In this document: positions 23,501-31,618 of the stretch, piece after piece
Layout: each line of letters begins with the position of its first letter
How positions within the stretch are numbered: the stretch's first letter is position 1
From: Planctomycetota bacterium
GTDB lineage: Bacteria > Planctomycetota > UBA8742 > UBA2392
NCBI GenBank assembly: GCA_019636195.1
Contig: JAHBYA010000011.1
Coordinates: 1-64,000 of the forward strand
Length of the DNA: 64,000 nt
Reading direction: 5' to 3'
Made by a program: the position numbers and the translations under genes
Notes under the pieces: generated by a model
Databases searched by the model: none
Told to the model about the DNA's origin: nothing
The model's input: only the letters and a program-made list of their open reading frames with translations

Positions 23501-25947
23501 GCGCTGCAGTCGCCGTCCAGAATCATGCTCAGGTGCGACAGGTCGGTGCCCTTGAAGTTCAGGGCCATGTGGTACCACTCGTGATGCCGGAAGCTGCTGT
23601 CATCCAGCTCATAGCGCAGCTCGGTGTAGGCTTCTTCCAGCGTGCGGTCCTTCACGCGATACACCAGCGCGCCGCGCTTGCCGGCCATGTTGTCGCCCTG
23701 CACGCGCTCGCCCCACCACAGCAGGCTCATGCGGTTGCTGTACTCCTGCTCAGCCACGTCAAACAGGTAGTGGTTCGCGTTCAGGTCTTCCCAGTGGCGG
23801 CGGTACCACAGGCTGAACATGCCGGCTTCAAGGTCGCCGGCGTTGTAGGTTGACCCGCCGGGCGAAGTCACCTGCCCCACATTGCTGTAAAAGCGCTCGC
23901 GCCGCTGGTTGGTGTCCACGCCCATCGCGTGCACGTCGCGCGCTTGCGCGCCGGCCCACGGCCGGTCATCGCGCTGGCGGATGTGCCGTTCGTCGTTCAA
24001 ATAGTGCAGGTACGGCAGCTCGACAAATCCTTCCTGCCGCCGGTTCACGATGTTGCCGCGCTGCAACTGCAGGATGTTGCCCTGCGGCTGGCGCATCTCC
24101 TCGGCCATCTGTTGCCACAGCCGCCAGTGGTACCACGTGGGCTGGTCGCTGCCGACCAGCGCCCACTCACGGAATGCGTTGCGCGCGCGCGTGCCGCCCG
24201 CCGGCTGGTAGCTGGTGGCAAACGCGTCCACCATGTAGGCGTCCAGGCTGTCGAAGCGCACCTGCATCGTGGTCAAGCCGGGTGTGCGCGAGTACGGGTA
24301 GCGCTGCTGCTGCGCGAACACGCCAAGCTGCTCAGGAAAGATGGGCGGGTTTTCCTGCTGCGACAGCGTGGTCAGGAAGTTCAGGAACTGGTTGAGGTCG
24401 GCAAACGAATTCAGCGGCAGCGGTGTGCCGTCGTCGCGATAACCGCCGCCTTCGGACAGGTGCGCGAGAATCGCGTTGGCGACGCGGCGTGCCTCGTTGA
24501 TCGCGATCGGCCCCACGCCGCCGCGCGGCCCCACGCCGTGAAACAGCGCCACCAGCGCGTCAAAGTTGGCGGTGTTGATGTTCACGCTTGCGCGCTCGGC
24601 GACTTCGATGATCCAGCCTTCGCTGGTATCAAGCGTCCACGCGCCGTTGCACACCAGGATGCAGCTGCCGGGGCTGCCGTCCATCACCCACGCCAGGAAC
24701 TGCGTGCCGTTGGCGTTGCGCAGTCGCACCAGGTTGTCCGGGCCGAAGCCCGCGCGCGGGAAGTTGTTGCCCTGCGGGATGCGCGGGTCGCCGGCGACGT
24801 AGTAGTTGGCCTGAAATGCCTGCCGGTGCTCGTAACGCACCAGCAGCGCGGTCTTGCCCGATTCGCCGACCGGCACCATGTCGCCGTAGGTGACCACGTG
24901 CGGGTAAAACCACCCGCCGTCAAAGCGGTGCGTCGGCGCGATCACGGTCGTGGTTTCCTCAAGGCGCTGGTAGGTGACCGGGTCAAGGCCTTCAGGCCAT
25001 CCGCGCAGCGGCTGGCCCATGATGTCGGGTCCGACGCGCGGGTCGTCGTTGAACAATCGCGGCAGGTTGGCAATGCGGCGCACGTCGGCCACGCTGTTGA
25101 ACATGCCGGGCACGCCGCCGCGCGCGTTGAGCAGTTTGAACAGCATGAACTTGTGGGCGGTGGGCGTGGTCACATAGCTGCCCATCGGCAGCACGCGGTC
25201 CGGCGGCAAGTGGCGGAAGATCGCGTTGCCGCCGACGCCGTTGTATGCGGGGTTGGCCTGCACGTTGTACAGCGCGTTGCCGCTGCGCCCGCCGTACCGG
25301 AACAACTGGCCGTCAATCACAACATAGCCGCCGTTGCGTGTGCTGCTGGTTTCATCATATGCGTCCAGAAAGCTGGCGTCGGACAGGTTGATTTGCGGAT
25401 ACACCACGCCTTCGGGCGTGACTTCGCCGGAGATGATGGCGGCGCCCAGCGTGTTGGCGATGGTCACGACGTTGGAGAAGTTGAGGTTGACCTTGCCGGT
25501 TTCATCGGCCACGGTCAGGCCCTGCACAAGGCGCCGCGGGTCATTGACGGGAAAGCGCCTGCGCCCGTCGCGGTCCAGGATGCCCGTGAACAAGGCGGTG
25601 CTGTCCGCGAAGTCGGCCTTCATGCTGACGAACAGCTCTTCCTGCTGGTCGAGGTACGGGTTGGTCGCGTATGTGATGTTGGCGGGATCAGTTTCGTTGT
25701 ACCAGAGGTCGTATTCATTGAAGCGATTGGTTGCGTTCAGGCGTGCGTAGGCGTGATCGGCACCTGTGCGCGTGGTGATGCGCGTCTGCTCGTGCCCCAG
25801 TGCAGCGACAGCAGTGCCTTCCTGCTGCGACATCAGGAACGTGAAGCTGACTGCAAGGATCAGCAGCAGCGCCAGTACGACCATCACCATCAGCATGGCG
25901 GCGCCGCGGCGCGTGTTCCTTGGCGCGCTGGATTGGCAACTACTCAT
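20599..25947 (-). CDS. Giant PilX/GspK-like pseudopilin-operon protein
   Basis: At 1782 residues this is several times longer than usual GspK or PilX proteins. The N-terminus RRGAAMLMVMVVLALLLILAVS is PilX/GspK-like, with one membrane helix. The next region resembles GspK (VNINTANFDALVALFHGVG is the helix-hairpin-helix-like element of GspK). Beyond this lies a very long beta-rich domain with about four copies of a module of the type I-D-E-x-x-x-Y followed by RG-x-x-GT-x4-H (for example near 23200, 22220, 21520 and 21200). It overlaps the upstream pilin gene by 8 nt. It may be a tip adhesin or surface fibre subunit. Confidence 0.82.
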   Translation of the reverse strand: MSSCQSSAPRNTRRGAAMLMVMVVLALLLILAVSFTFLMSQQEGTAVAALGHEQTRITTRTGADHAYARLNATNRFNEYDLWYNETDPANITYATNPYLDQQEELFVSMKADFADSTALFTGILDRDGRRRFPVNDPRRLVQGLTVADETGKVNLNFSNVVTIANTLGAAIISGEVTPEGVVYPQINLSDASFLDAYDETSSTRNGGYVVIDGQLFRYGGRSGNALYNVQANPAYNGVGGNAIFRHLPPDRVLPMGSYVTTPTAHKFMLFKLLNARGGVPGMFNSVADVRRIANLPRLFNDDPRVGPDIMGQPLRGWPEGLDPVTYQRLEETTTVIAPTHRFDGGWFYPHVVTYGDMVPVGESGKTALLVRYEHRQAFQANYYVAGDPRIPQGNNFPRAGFGPDNLVRLRNANGTQFLAWVMDGSPGSCILVCNGAWTLDTSEGWIIEVAERASVNINTANFDALVALFHGVGPRGGVGPIAINEARRVANAILAHLSEGGGYRDDGTPLPLNSFADLNQFLNFLTTLSQQENPPIFPEQLGVFAQQQRYPYSRTPGLTTMQVRFDSLDAYMVDAFATSYQPAGGTRARNAFREWALVGSDQPTWYHWRLWQQMAEEMRQPQGNILQLQRGNIVNRRQEGFVELPYLHYLNDERHIRQRDDRPWAGAQARDVHAMGVDTNQRRERFYSNVGQVTSPGGSTYNAGDLEAGMFSLWYRRHWEDLNANHYLFDVAEQEYSNRMSLLWWGERVQGDNMAGKRGALVYRVKDRTLEEAYTELRYELDDSSFRHHEWYHMALNFKGTDLSHLSMILDGDCSAGPGNPGVKPSVQHSFRKANGAWVSRTSTLQIDLEDPKDRQRTQFELPIDPADIDAFPDQGVVLIGDEAMEYNGKIGTSLVNLYRGPANPNVQGSATGARGTLARSHPRGSKVTVFGYTAPLRAWATQHAANEQFRPTFPNLPLTRGNLASGFSNQPFWRVAGAGRPNNNYYRANELGPDAGFPGAGDQSLGGDPNRLRLVNYLGLPDRGVLLVVGPAFRRYFPPGTPGLPQSPPGSVNYPNWSGNPAATTLQFPPPYSVVTAPRTEIVAYNGISSQGLNVLARYDMNFNRIDPADYWHFLASYQTDLFPTPTGPGAQTIQNCIDFFSQGSCVCLLSIDIDDATGYHPRSIVQIDNEWLQYHCVWNPAVGIDATGSTPTGRDDNYFPALIYLNPNLPGGMVINASRNNNANPPLPAPWRGAMGTTVSAHQAAARVVPTFGTTVTSGAGDIITLVNGKNGDKEQHRIRIQRNLRQYAGEINLVWLNANGQVIPPTPNWDQYICALYDHTGFDYQPNPINNPNNPNYPYTGTNLCKFPTGELPVQLPVDWRFAGADPRTADGANALLTHVADFDAFELRMYNKGNFRLLSEMNPGSPGEGESIIVNAAPTGNFGVVKIDDELVCYRAVAPTSVQTWDLANQMWTTMQAFELQDITRGVLGTRIQSHAAGTTIMNMASLRIGRPLSGSGSASNNIILTVVGEDSYRAYGFVRLVDQGREEVIGYQDYTEQQQVDPNSPGVMLRVGTITAGLYNGPWQQALFRGAYGTRAMGWGSRALFFDQPVRFPDWFPGFCYDEKGQFEPGHTTEPLRAIPGAESPEISYFQGAVAARNSRFTQLRWRIQYAPLSDPARHADTISARLIVRFKQPGQPMPEWGSLPTNRPGGLYAFDFDLNGPFTEDLGTTRYEQTERLTNLPGSQGGVLAERMEFRVYIYYRQGTFAAEDYKSNIQFHGLDAELIQRTRVVRHEEKR

Positions 25948-27175
25948 TGGCGGCCCCTTCTTCCCAGGGGAAGCGATCCACCACTTCGTGGGTCACGTGG
26001 CCAAGGGGGTGAAACGTAAGCGTGATACGCCGGATTTCGTCCGTGTCGCCCGACACCATGTGAATCTGCACCGCGCCGGCGTGCCGCGCGGGGTCAAGCT
26101 TGCCCGCGCCGTCAAAATGCACGTGCACCATGCCCGGCGGTGCGACCAGCGGCAGCCCCGGCGTGATGCCCGGCGTGGGCTCATCGGGCACGCCTCCCGT
26201 GACCGGCCCGCCCGTCGGCAGCTTGGCGTCGTAGATGCCCTGGGCCTGGCCCGTCACCTCAAGCAGCGGGTCAACGCCCGGCGCGATCAGGTGCGTGCCT
26301 TCAAGCTCCAGCACCTGGCCGGCCACCAGCCCCATCAGGTCAAAGTTGTCAATCCGGCACGGCGCGCCGCCCAACACGATATCTGTGCCCGCGAAAAGGC
26401 CGGGTTTGAAGCCGTCGGGCAGCAGCCCAGCCGTCAGGCGGCCGTCCACATACAGCGAAACGCCGTAGGCCGAGACCGCAACTTCCACCGTTGCCCAGCG
26501 GTACAGCGCAAGCCAGGTCGGGCTTTCGGCGACCACGCCGTTGCTGCTCAGGCCAAGGCGCACGGCGTCGGGCCGCGTTCCGACCACGCTTAACGTGAAC
26601 ACATTGCCCGCACGCACCAGGTTGCCGGTCGAGGGCTGAACCATGCCGACGCCGGATGTCGGGCCCGGTTCTTCCATCGGGCAGAAGTCGAAGCTGATGG
26701 CCAGGCCCTCCGCGCCGCCGCCCGCGCTGAACTGGCCCATCCACGGGATGGTGAAGCCTGAGTTGCGGCTCGGCAGCTCAAGGCAATCGCCGTCGCGCAG
26801 TCCAAGGCGGCGGTCATCCTGGATAAAGGCCCCGCCGGATACGGTCGCAAGCGCGCCGCCGCTGCCGACCAGCCCGCCGACACCCGGGCTGTCGGCGCTG
26901 CTGTCAAACGCGAACGTCGTCAGGCGGCGCCGCGAAAGCGCAATCACGTGGTCGTTGCGGTAGTCAAACACCAGCTCGCAATGCACCTGCCGCACGGCGG
27001 CCGCGTTGCGCACGCTGGCGGTCATGGCCTTGATGCTGGCTGTGTGGCGTTCAATCGACGGGCCTGCCATGGCGCGGCCCATGAACGTGCCGAACGCGAG
27101 CAGCACCAGCATCAGGATGAAAATGACGATGGTCAGCTCAAGCAGCGTAAAGCCGCGATGTGCACGCATAGCCAT
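25940..27175 (-). CDS. Pilin fused to a LamG/concanavalin-like domain
   Basis: Start 27175 gives MAMRAHRGFTLLELTIV, with the prepilin cleavage site G8/F9; the upstream part of the frame is not pilin-like. After the N-terminal helix, the 411-residue protein contains a LamG/concanavalin-type beta-sandwich (about 130-310: DGDCLELPSRNSGFTIPWMG, LYRWATVEVAVSAYGVSLYVDG and RIDNFDLMGL). A Pro/Gly-rich linker and a short C-terminal domain follow. It is the first gene of the four-gene pseudopilin operon. Carbohydrate binding is inferred from the fold. Confidence 0.82.
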   Translation of the reverse strand: MAMRAHRGFTLLELTIVIFILMLVLLAFGTFMGRAMAGPSIERHTASIKAMTASVRNAAAVRQVHCELVFDYRNDHVIALSRRRLTTFAFDSSADSPGVGGLVGSGGALATVSGGAFIQDDRRLGLRDGDCLELPSRNSGFTIPWMGQFSAGGGAEGLAISFDFCPMEEPGPTSGVGMVQPSTGNLVRAGNVFTLSVVGTRPDAVRLGLSSNGVVAESPTWLALYRWATVEVAVSAYGVSLYVDGRLTAGLLPDGFKPGLFAGTDIVLGGAPCRIDNFDLMGLVAGQVLELEGTHLIAPGVDPLLEVTGQAQGIYDAKLPTGGPVTGGVPDEPTPGITPGLPLVAPPGMVHVHFDGAGKLDPARHAGAVQIHMVSGDTDEIRRITLTFHPLGHVTHEVVDRFPWEEGAANE

Positions 27176-27509
27176 GGAACACCGGTGCAAAGGCCGGGAT
27201 TCGTACCTGGGTGCCTCAGTCTCGCAAAAGCAGGCGCGTATGCAAGGCAAGCGGCGGGCAAGGTTTACGGTTTGGGGATGAAGCGCCGACAAGGGCAAAT
27301 CCGCAAAGGCGACTGGCTGGTGTTTTCGCGATGGTTTTGCGGCAACTGGCGACTCACCACAGAGTAACGTAGAACGGCAATGGCGATTCTCAGATGTACG
27401 CAGATGAACACAGACGCAGCCTTCAACGGCAGCCCCTCGCCGGGTGCGCCAAGTCCGCCACTCAAAAGCAGCTAACTGCTTACCTGGCTAACATTGCGGT
27501 AGGCAAGCA
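27176..27509. repeat. Intergenic stretch with a degenerate copy of the left-end repeat
   Basis: No gene. The part 27357-27478 aligns with the gene-free start of the window: ACCACAGAG, then ACGCAGATGAACACAGA, then CGCCAAGTCCGCCA and AAAGCAGCTAACTG occur in the same order as at 25-90 and 205-340. The rest (27176-27356) is the leader of the pseudopilin operon with no clear motif. Confidence 0.6.
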
Positions 27510-28451
27510 TTAGCGGGGTTTCTTGAGTTTCAGGCCGAACACGCCCGCAACACTGGCCTTGGTCAGCTTGCGTTTGAGCTTCGTGAGCAGCGGTTGCTCG
27601 CCGCAGACCTTGATCGCGGTTTGCCAGGCTTGCTTGGCTTCCGCCACTTTGCCCAGCCACAGCAGGTGCTTCACATGCTCGTCGTAGATGCGCGCGCGCT
27701 GCACGGCAAACGCGGCTTTGTCAAAGCGCGCGTGTCCCGCGTACTCGCGTTCAAAGTCGTCCAGCACGCCCAGCTTGATGTGGTCGCGCTTGACGTCGCC
27801 TTCGGTGCCCCCGGCGCGGCTCATGGTCCTGGGCGGTGTGCAGATGACGGTAAGCGGCTGCATCACAGCCAGAAACTGGAACTCCAGCGCCGCCTTCAGG
27901 GCAAAGTGGGTGTCCATGAAATTCGGGTACGGCGCAAACCCGCCGACCTTCTGCCAGACCGCGCGCGTGATCATCAGCGTCTGCACATGCGCGCGGGTGT
28001 CGCCGCGGCACAGGCTGCCGAACACCCAGCCCTGCTGCATCTGCTCAGGTTTGGGCTTGGCGGTCTTGTTGCCCTCGTGCAGGTACCGGGTAAAGCTCAC
28101 GCCGAAGCCGGGGTTGGCTTGCATGGCTGCCAACTGCGTGGCGACTTTTTCGGGCAGCCAGGGGTCGTCGTCGTCGTCGAACGCCAGATACTCACCCGTG
28201 GCAAGCTCCAGCGCGCGGGTGCGGGCATTGCCAAGTCCGCCATTGGGTATCGTAATCCAGCGGTACTGAACGCCGGCCTGTTCGGCTTTGCTTTCGCAAC
28301 CGGCAAGCACCTGCGGTGTCTCGTCGCCGCTGCCGTCGTCAATCACGATCAGCTCCAGCGGCCGGTGGGTCTGGGCCAGCACCGCTTCAATCGCCTTGCC
28401 GACAAGCTGCGGGCGGCGAAAGGTAGGGATCATCGCGCTGACCAGCGTCAT
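27510..28451 (-). CDS. Glycosyltransferase family 2
   Basis: A 313-residue GT-A fold transferase: VSAMIPTFRRPQLV strand, VIDDGSGDET, and the acidic DDDDDPWLPEK region where the metal-binding DxD is expected. After the catalytic part, a helical C-terminal region of about 100 residues (DEHVKHLLWLGKVAEAKQAWQTAI) resembles one in two further GT2 genes at 30631 and 31619, so the three are paralogues. It overlaps the epimerase gene by 4 nt (ATGA). It probably acts at the inner face of the membrane on glycolipid or glycan assembly. Confidence 0.88.
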   Translation of the reverse strand: MTLVSAMIPTFRRPQLVGKAIEAVLAQTHRPLELIVIDDGSGDETPQVLAGCESKAEQAGVQYRWITIPNGGLGNARTRALELATGEYLAFDDDDDPWLPEKVATQLAAMQANPGFGVSFTRYLHEGNKTAKPKPEQMQQGWVFGSLCRGDTRAHVQTLMITRAVWQKVGGFAPYPNFMDTHFALKAALEFQFLAVMQPLTVICTPPRTMSRAGGTEGDVKRDHIKLGVLDDFEREYAGHARFDKAAFAVQRARIYDEHVKHLLWLGKVAEAKQAWQTAIKVCGEQPLLTKLKRKLTKASVAGVFGLKLKKPR

Positions 28452-29362
28452 TGCGCCTCCAGCAGCTCATGCAGCCCGTCGTGCAGAGGCTTGCGCGCGC
28501 GGAACCCCAGCAATGACCCAGCCAGCGTCGTGTCGGCCCATGAGTCGCGAATGTCACCCGGCCTTGCCGGCTGGTACCGCACTTGCGGTGTGACACCCGC
28601 AAGCTCGCCCAGATGCTGCACCAGCTGCAGCAGCGAAACGCCTGCCCCGCTGCCGATGTTGATTGCCGGCGGCAGGCGGCTGGCCTTCAGCACAGCCAGA
28701 TTCGCGGCTACCACGTCGCTGACGTGCAGGAAATCGCGGCGCTGCTGCCCGTCGCCGTACACCGTCAACTCTTCGCCGCGGCGGACGCGGGCCGCAAAGC
28801 GAGTGATGACGCCCGCGTACGGCGAGGCCGCGCTCTGGCGCGGGCCATAGACGTTGAAATAGCGCAACGCCACGCCCGGCAGGCCGCTTGCCGCCAGCGC
28901 CTTTTCGGCGGCCAGTTTGTGCTCGCCGTAGGGGCTGAGCGGCTTCAACGGCGCGTCTTCGCGCACCGGGCACGCGGCGTCGCCATACACCGCCGCCGTG
29001 CTTGCCAGCACGAAACGTTCCACGCCTGAGTCGCGCGCTGCCCCCAGCAGGTTGACGGTGGTGTGCAGCGTGTCGCGGCGGCTGGCATCGGGGTCGCGGA
29101 TACTGTCGGGCACGCCGACGCGCGCGGCGTGGTGCAGCACGGCGTGCGCGCCGTTGCATGCGGCAAGGCAGTGGGCAGGGTCTTTCAGGTCAAGCTCGAG
29201 AAACCGGAAGTTGGGGTGCCGTGCGGCGGCGTGCAGGTTTTGCATGCTCCCGAACGACAGGTTATCGACCCCGCGCACGCTGTGGCCCGCGGCCAACAAG
29301 CCGTCCACAATGTGGCTGCCGATGAAACCAGCCGCGCCGGTGACCGTGACGTTCAGGCCCAT
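28448..29362 (-). CDS. NAD-dependent nucleotide-sugar epimerase/dehydratase
   Basis: Start at 29362 gives MGLNVTVTGAAGFIGSH, the Rossmann motif GxxGxxG at the very N-terminus; the longer frame adds implausible residues. The 304-residue short-chain dehydrogenase fold shows STAAVYG, the catalytic YGEHK motif, and RYFNVYGPRQSA, as in UDP-glucose 4-epimerase and relatives. A TTTGAT box lies 6 nt before the start. Together with the overlapping GT2 gene it supplies activated sugars for surface glycan synthesis. The exact sugar is unknown. Confidence 0.88.
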   Translation of the reverse strand: MGLNVTVTGAAGFIGSHIVDGLLAAGHSVRGVDNLSFGSMQNLHAAARHPNFRFLELDLKDPAHCLAACNGAHAVLHHAARVGVPDSIRDPDASRRDTLHTTVNLLGAARDSGVERFVLASTAAVYGDAACPVREDAPLKPLSPYGEHKLAAEKALAASGLPGVALRYFNVYGPRQSAASPYAGVITRFAARVRRGEELTVYGDGQQRRDFLHVSDVVAANLAVLKASRLPPAINIGSGAGVSLLQLVQHLGELAGVTPQVRYQPARPGDIRDSWADTTLAGSLLGFRARKPLHDGLHELLEAQ

Positions 29363-29413
29363 GCCCTGATCAAACCAGCGGTCGGGGCCAGTGGCAATGC
29401 GGGCGCGTGGGCT

Positions 29414-29425
29414 TAGAGTGTCGCG
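29414..29425 (+). promoter_or_regulatory. -10 box placing the GT4 transcript start at its ATG
   Basis: TAGAGT (29414-29419) followed by 6 nt and then the ATG at 29426. With normal spacing, transcription would begin at the start codon, giving a leaderless mRNA. Confidence 0.45.
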
Positions 29426-30598
29426 ATGGCTGCGCCGCTGATTATCTATCGACACGCAATTGAGTTTCCCAACGCGCACGCGCACTCGTTGCAAGTGGTC
29501 AGCAACATCTGCGGGCTGGCCGCCGAGGGCGCCGAGGTTTGGTTTTCGGCGCGGTCATGGACCGCCGACACCCCGCAGCAGCGCTTTGCGTACTACGGCA
29601 AGCAGGTGCCTGAGCAGGTAGTCATGCTCGATGCGCCGCAGTCGCCCGGCGGCATACGCGACTGGCGCGGCCTGCGCAGCCGCTGGCGACTGCGCAAGCT
29701 GGTGGACCCCGCGCGGCGGCCGGTGTTTTACCTGCGCGACAACGGCCTGAACTTCCGGACGATCATCGACCTGCTGAAGCTGCGCAACGCGCTGAACGCG
29801 CGCATCGTGCTTGAGTGCCACACCAGCCACCAGCACAAGGCCGGCCAGGAAGAAGCCAAACGAAACATGCGGCGCTGGAAGTACGCCGTTGAACTTGAGC
29901 CGCGCGCCGTGCGTGAAGTGGACCTGCTGGTCGCGGTCTCGGAGGGGCTGCGCGAGCAACTGGTCGGGCTTTCCGGCCGCAGCGGCCCGAGCGTCTCGTT
30001 GCGCAACGGCACGGACCTGCCGCAACTGGCGCCGTTGCCGCTGGCGCAGCGCAGCGGGCTGGTCTATCTGGGCCACCCGTTTGCGGCCAAGGGGCTGGAC
30101 GACGCGATCAAGGCGCTGGCGCTGCTGCCCGGTGAGCGACTTACCGTCGTCGGCGGGCGCAACGACGATGACATAGCGCTGATCAGGGGCTGGGCGCAGG
30201 AGGCCGGCGTGGCCGATCGCGTGACGGTCACGGGTGCGGTGCGGCACGACCTGGTGTTTGAGCACCTGCTGCGCGCGCGTGTTGCCCTGTTGCCGCTGAA
30301 ACACGGCAGCGGCTCGCCGCTGAAAGCCTTTGAGTACATGGCCGCCGGCCTGCCGATTGTTGCCAGTGACGCGAAGGCAAACCTCGAGATCATGCGCGAA
30401 AGCGGCGCGGGGGTGGTCGTGCCGGTCAAAGATCCGGCGGCGCTGGCCGGCGGCGTGCGGCAGTTGCTCTCGGACCTGCCTGCTGCGCAGCGCATGGCTG
30501 AGGGCGGCCTGGCGTATGCCCGCGAACACACCTGGCAGCGCCGCGCGCGACGGCTGCTTGATGAGTTCGAGAAGCTGCCCGCGCCGCGCGACCGTTGA
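29426..30598 (+). CDS. Glycosyltransferase family 4
   Basis: A 390-residue GT-B fold transferase. The C-terminal nucleotide-sugar domain is clear: LVYLGHPFAAKGLDDAIKAL, LTVVGGRND, VTVTGAV, and the E(x7)E-type segment LKAFEYMAAGLPIVASDAKANLEIM. The N-terminal acceptor domain starts IYRHAIEFPNAHAHSLQV. It is divergent from the epimerase (63 nt between starts) and begins a rightward series of glycosyltransferases. Sugar specificity is unknown. Confidence 0.88.
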   Translation: MAAPLIIYRHAIEFPNAHAHSLQVVSNICGLAAEGAEVWFSARSWTADTPQQRFAYYGKQVPEQVVMLDAPQSPGGIRDWRGLRSRWRLRKLVDPARRPVFYLRDNGLNFRTIIDLLKLRNALNARIVLECHTSHQHKAGQEEAKRNMRRWKYAVELEPRAVREVDLLVAVSEGLREQLVGLSGRSGPSVSLRNGTDLPQLAPLPLAQRSGLVYLGHPFAAKGLDDAIKALALLPGERLTVVGGRNDDDIALIRGWAQEAGVADRVTVTGAVRHDLVFEHLLRARVALLPLKHGSGSPLKAFEYMAAGLPIVASDAKANLEIMRESGAGVVVPVKDPAALAGGVRQLLSDLPAAQRMAEGGLAYAREHTWQRRARRLLDEFEKLPAPRDR

Positions 30599-30624
30599 CC
30601 ACATATTGTGGGCAGGCCTATGCT
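30595..30624 (+). promoter_or_regulatory. Promoter of GT2 gene with leaderless spacing
   Basis: TTGACC (30595-30600), 18 nt, TATGCT (30619-30624), 6 nt, ATG at 30631. The -35 box overlaps the stop of the upstream GT4 gene. The same TATGCT box with the same 6-nt spacing precedes the paralogue at 31619. Confidence 0.6.
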
Positions 30625-30630
30625 TGCTCG

Positions 30631-31596
30631 ATGGCCATGGTTTCCGTGATCATTCCCACCTTCAACCGCGCCGACCGACTGCACATTTCCATTGAGTCCG
30701 TGCTGGCCCAGACCTATCGCGCGATCGAGCTGGTGGTAGTGGACGACGGCAGCACTGACGCCACGCAGGCCGTACTCGCGTCACTGGAAGACAAGGCCCG
30801 CGCCGCCGACGTCACGCCGCTGTTTCTGCGCAAGGAAAACGGTGGCGCTGCTGCCGCGCGCAACTACGGAGTGCGACAGGCGCACGGCGAGTACATCGCG
30901 CTGCTCGACGATGACGACACCTGGCGCCCCGACAAGCTTGCGTTGCAGATTGCCGAACTGCAGCGCACCGGCGCCGAAGTCTGCACCTGCCTGATTGAGA
31001 AGGTCCGCCCGGACGGCACGTCGCGCCTGTACCCGCGCGGGCCGGAGAGGCTGCACACCGGTAATGACCCCGCTGCATATCTGCGCGGCGGCAAGAGCGC
31101 GCACACGATCAGCCAGGTCATGCGCCGCGAGTTCTATCTGCGCATCGGCGGCTTTGACGAGCGGTTGCGCACCCACGAAGACCACGAGTTTCTGCGCCGG
31201 GCGGCGCATTACGGCGCCTTTTGCGCGGTGCCGAAGGTGCTGGGTGCGTACAACCTGACGGAAGACTCCTTAACGCGCGTCAAAGGCTCGTGGGCGCGCC
31301 AGTTGCGGCAGGACGAGATGACGCGCCTGTCGCTGATCGTGCTGAAAGAACATTGCGGCAAGTTGCCGGGTTGGGACGACGCCATCTTCTGTATGCGCGC
31401 CGGCATTGAGCTTACAAAGCCTCTGCGCAACCTGCTGTGGCACCGCGAGTTCGACGCCGCCCGCGCCTGGATCGAGGATTCGCGGCAGATGCTGGGCAAC
31501 ACCCGGCAGGTGCGTGCAATGCGGCGGCTGTACTGGCGGCACCGTCTTGTCTCGCTGTTCCGGCGCAAGGACCCGCGCGACAAGTGGACGGACTAG
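30631..31596 (+). CDS. Glycosyltransferase family 2, tandem copy 1
   Basis: The start at 30631 (MAMVSVIIPTFNRAD) fits the promoter and the paralogues. The 321-residue GT-A protein shows VVDDGSTDAT, LLDDDDTWRPDKLA with the metal-binding acidic cluster, and GGFDERLRTHEDHEFLRR, the typical acceptor-side segment with catalytic-base candidates. The first 35 nt of the conserved region are identical to the next gene, evidence of tandem duplication. The C-terminal 90 residues are helical. Confidence 0.88.
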   Translation: MAMVSVIIPTFNRADRLHISIESVLAQTYRAIELVVVDDGSTDATQAVLASLEDKARAADVTPLFLRKENGGAAAARNYGVRQAHGEYIALLDDDDTWRPDKLALQIAELQRTGAEVCTCLIEKVRPDGTSRLYPRGPERLHTGNDPAAYLRGGKSAHTISQVMRREFYLRIGGFDERLRTHEDHEFLRRAAHYGAFCAVPKVLGAYNLTEDSLTRVKGSWARQLRQDEMTRLSLIVLKEHCGKLPGWDDAIFCMRAGIELTKPLRNLLWHREFDAARAWIEDSRQMLGNTRQVRAMRRLYWRHRLVSLFRRKDPRDKWTD

Positions 31597-31606
31597 CCGC
31601 GCGCAC

Positions 31607-31618
31607 TATGCTTGCCGC
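31607..31618 (+). promoter_or_regulatory. Duplicated -10 box of the second tandem GT2 gene
   Basis: TATGCT (31607-31612) plus 6 nt before the GTG at 31619, the same arrangement as the upstream paralogue. A weak -35 candidate TGGACG is at 31585-31590. Confidence 0.5.

Noticed and set aside
19864-26019. Long rightward ORFs (up to 696 codons) opposite the pseudopilin operon
   Set aside because: Low-complexity translations without starts, ribosome sites or domains, while the leftward frames carry prepilin motifs and coupled overlaps.
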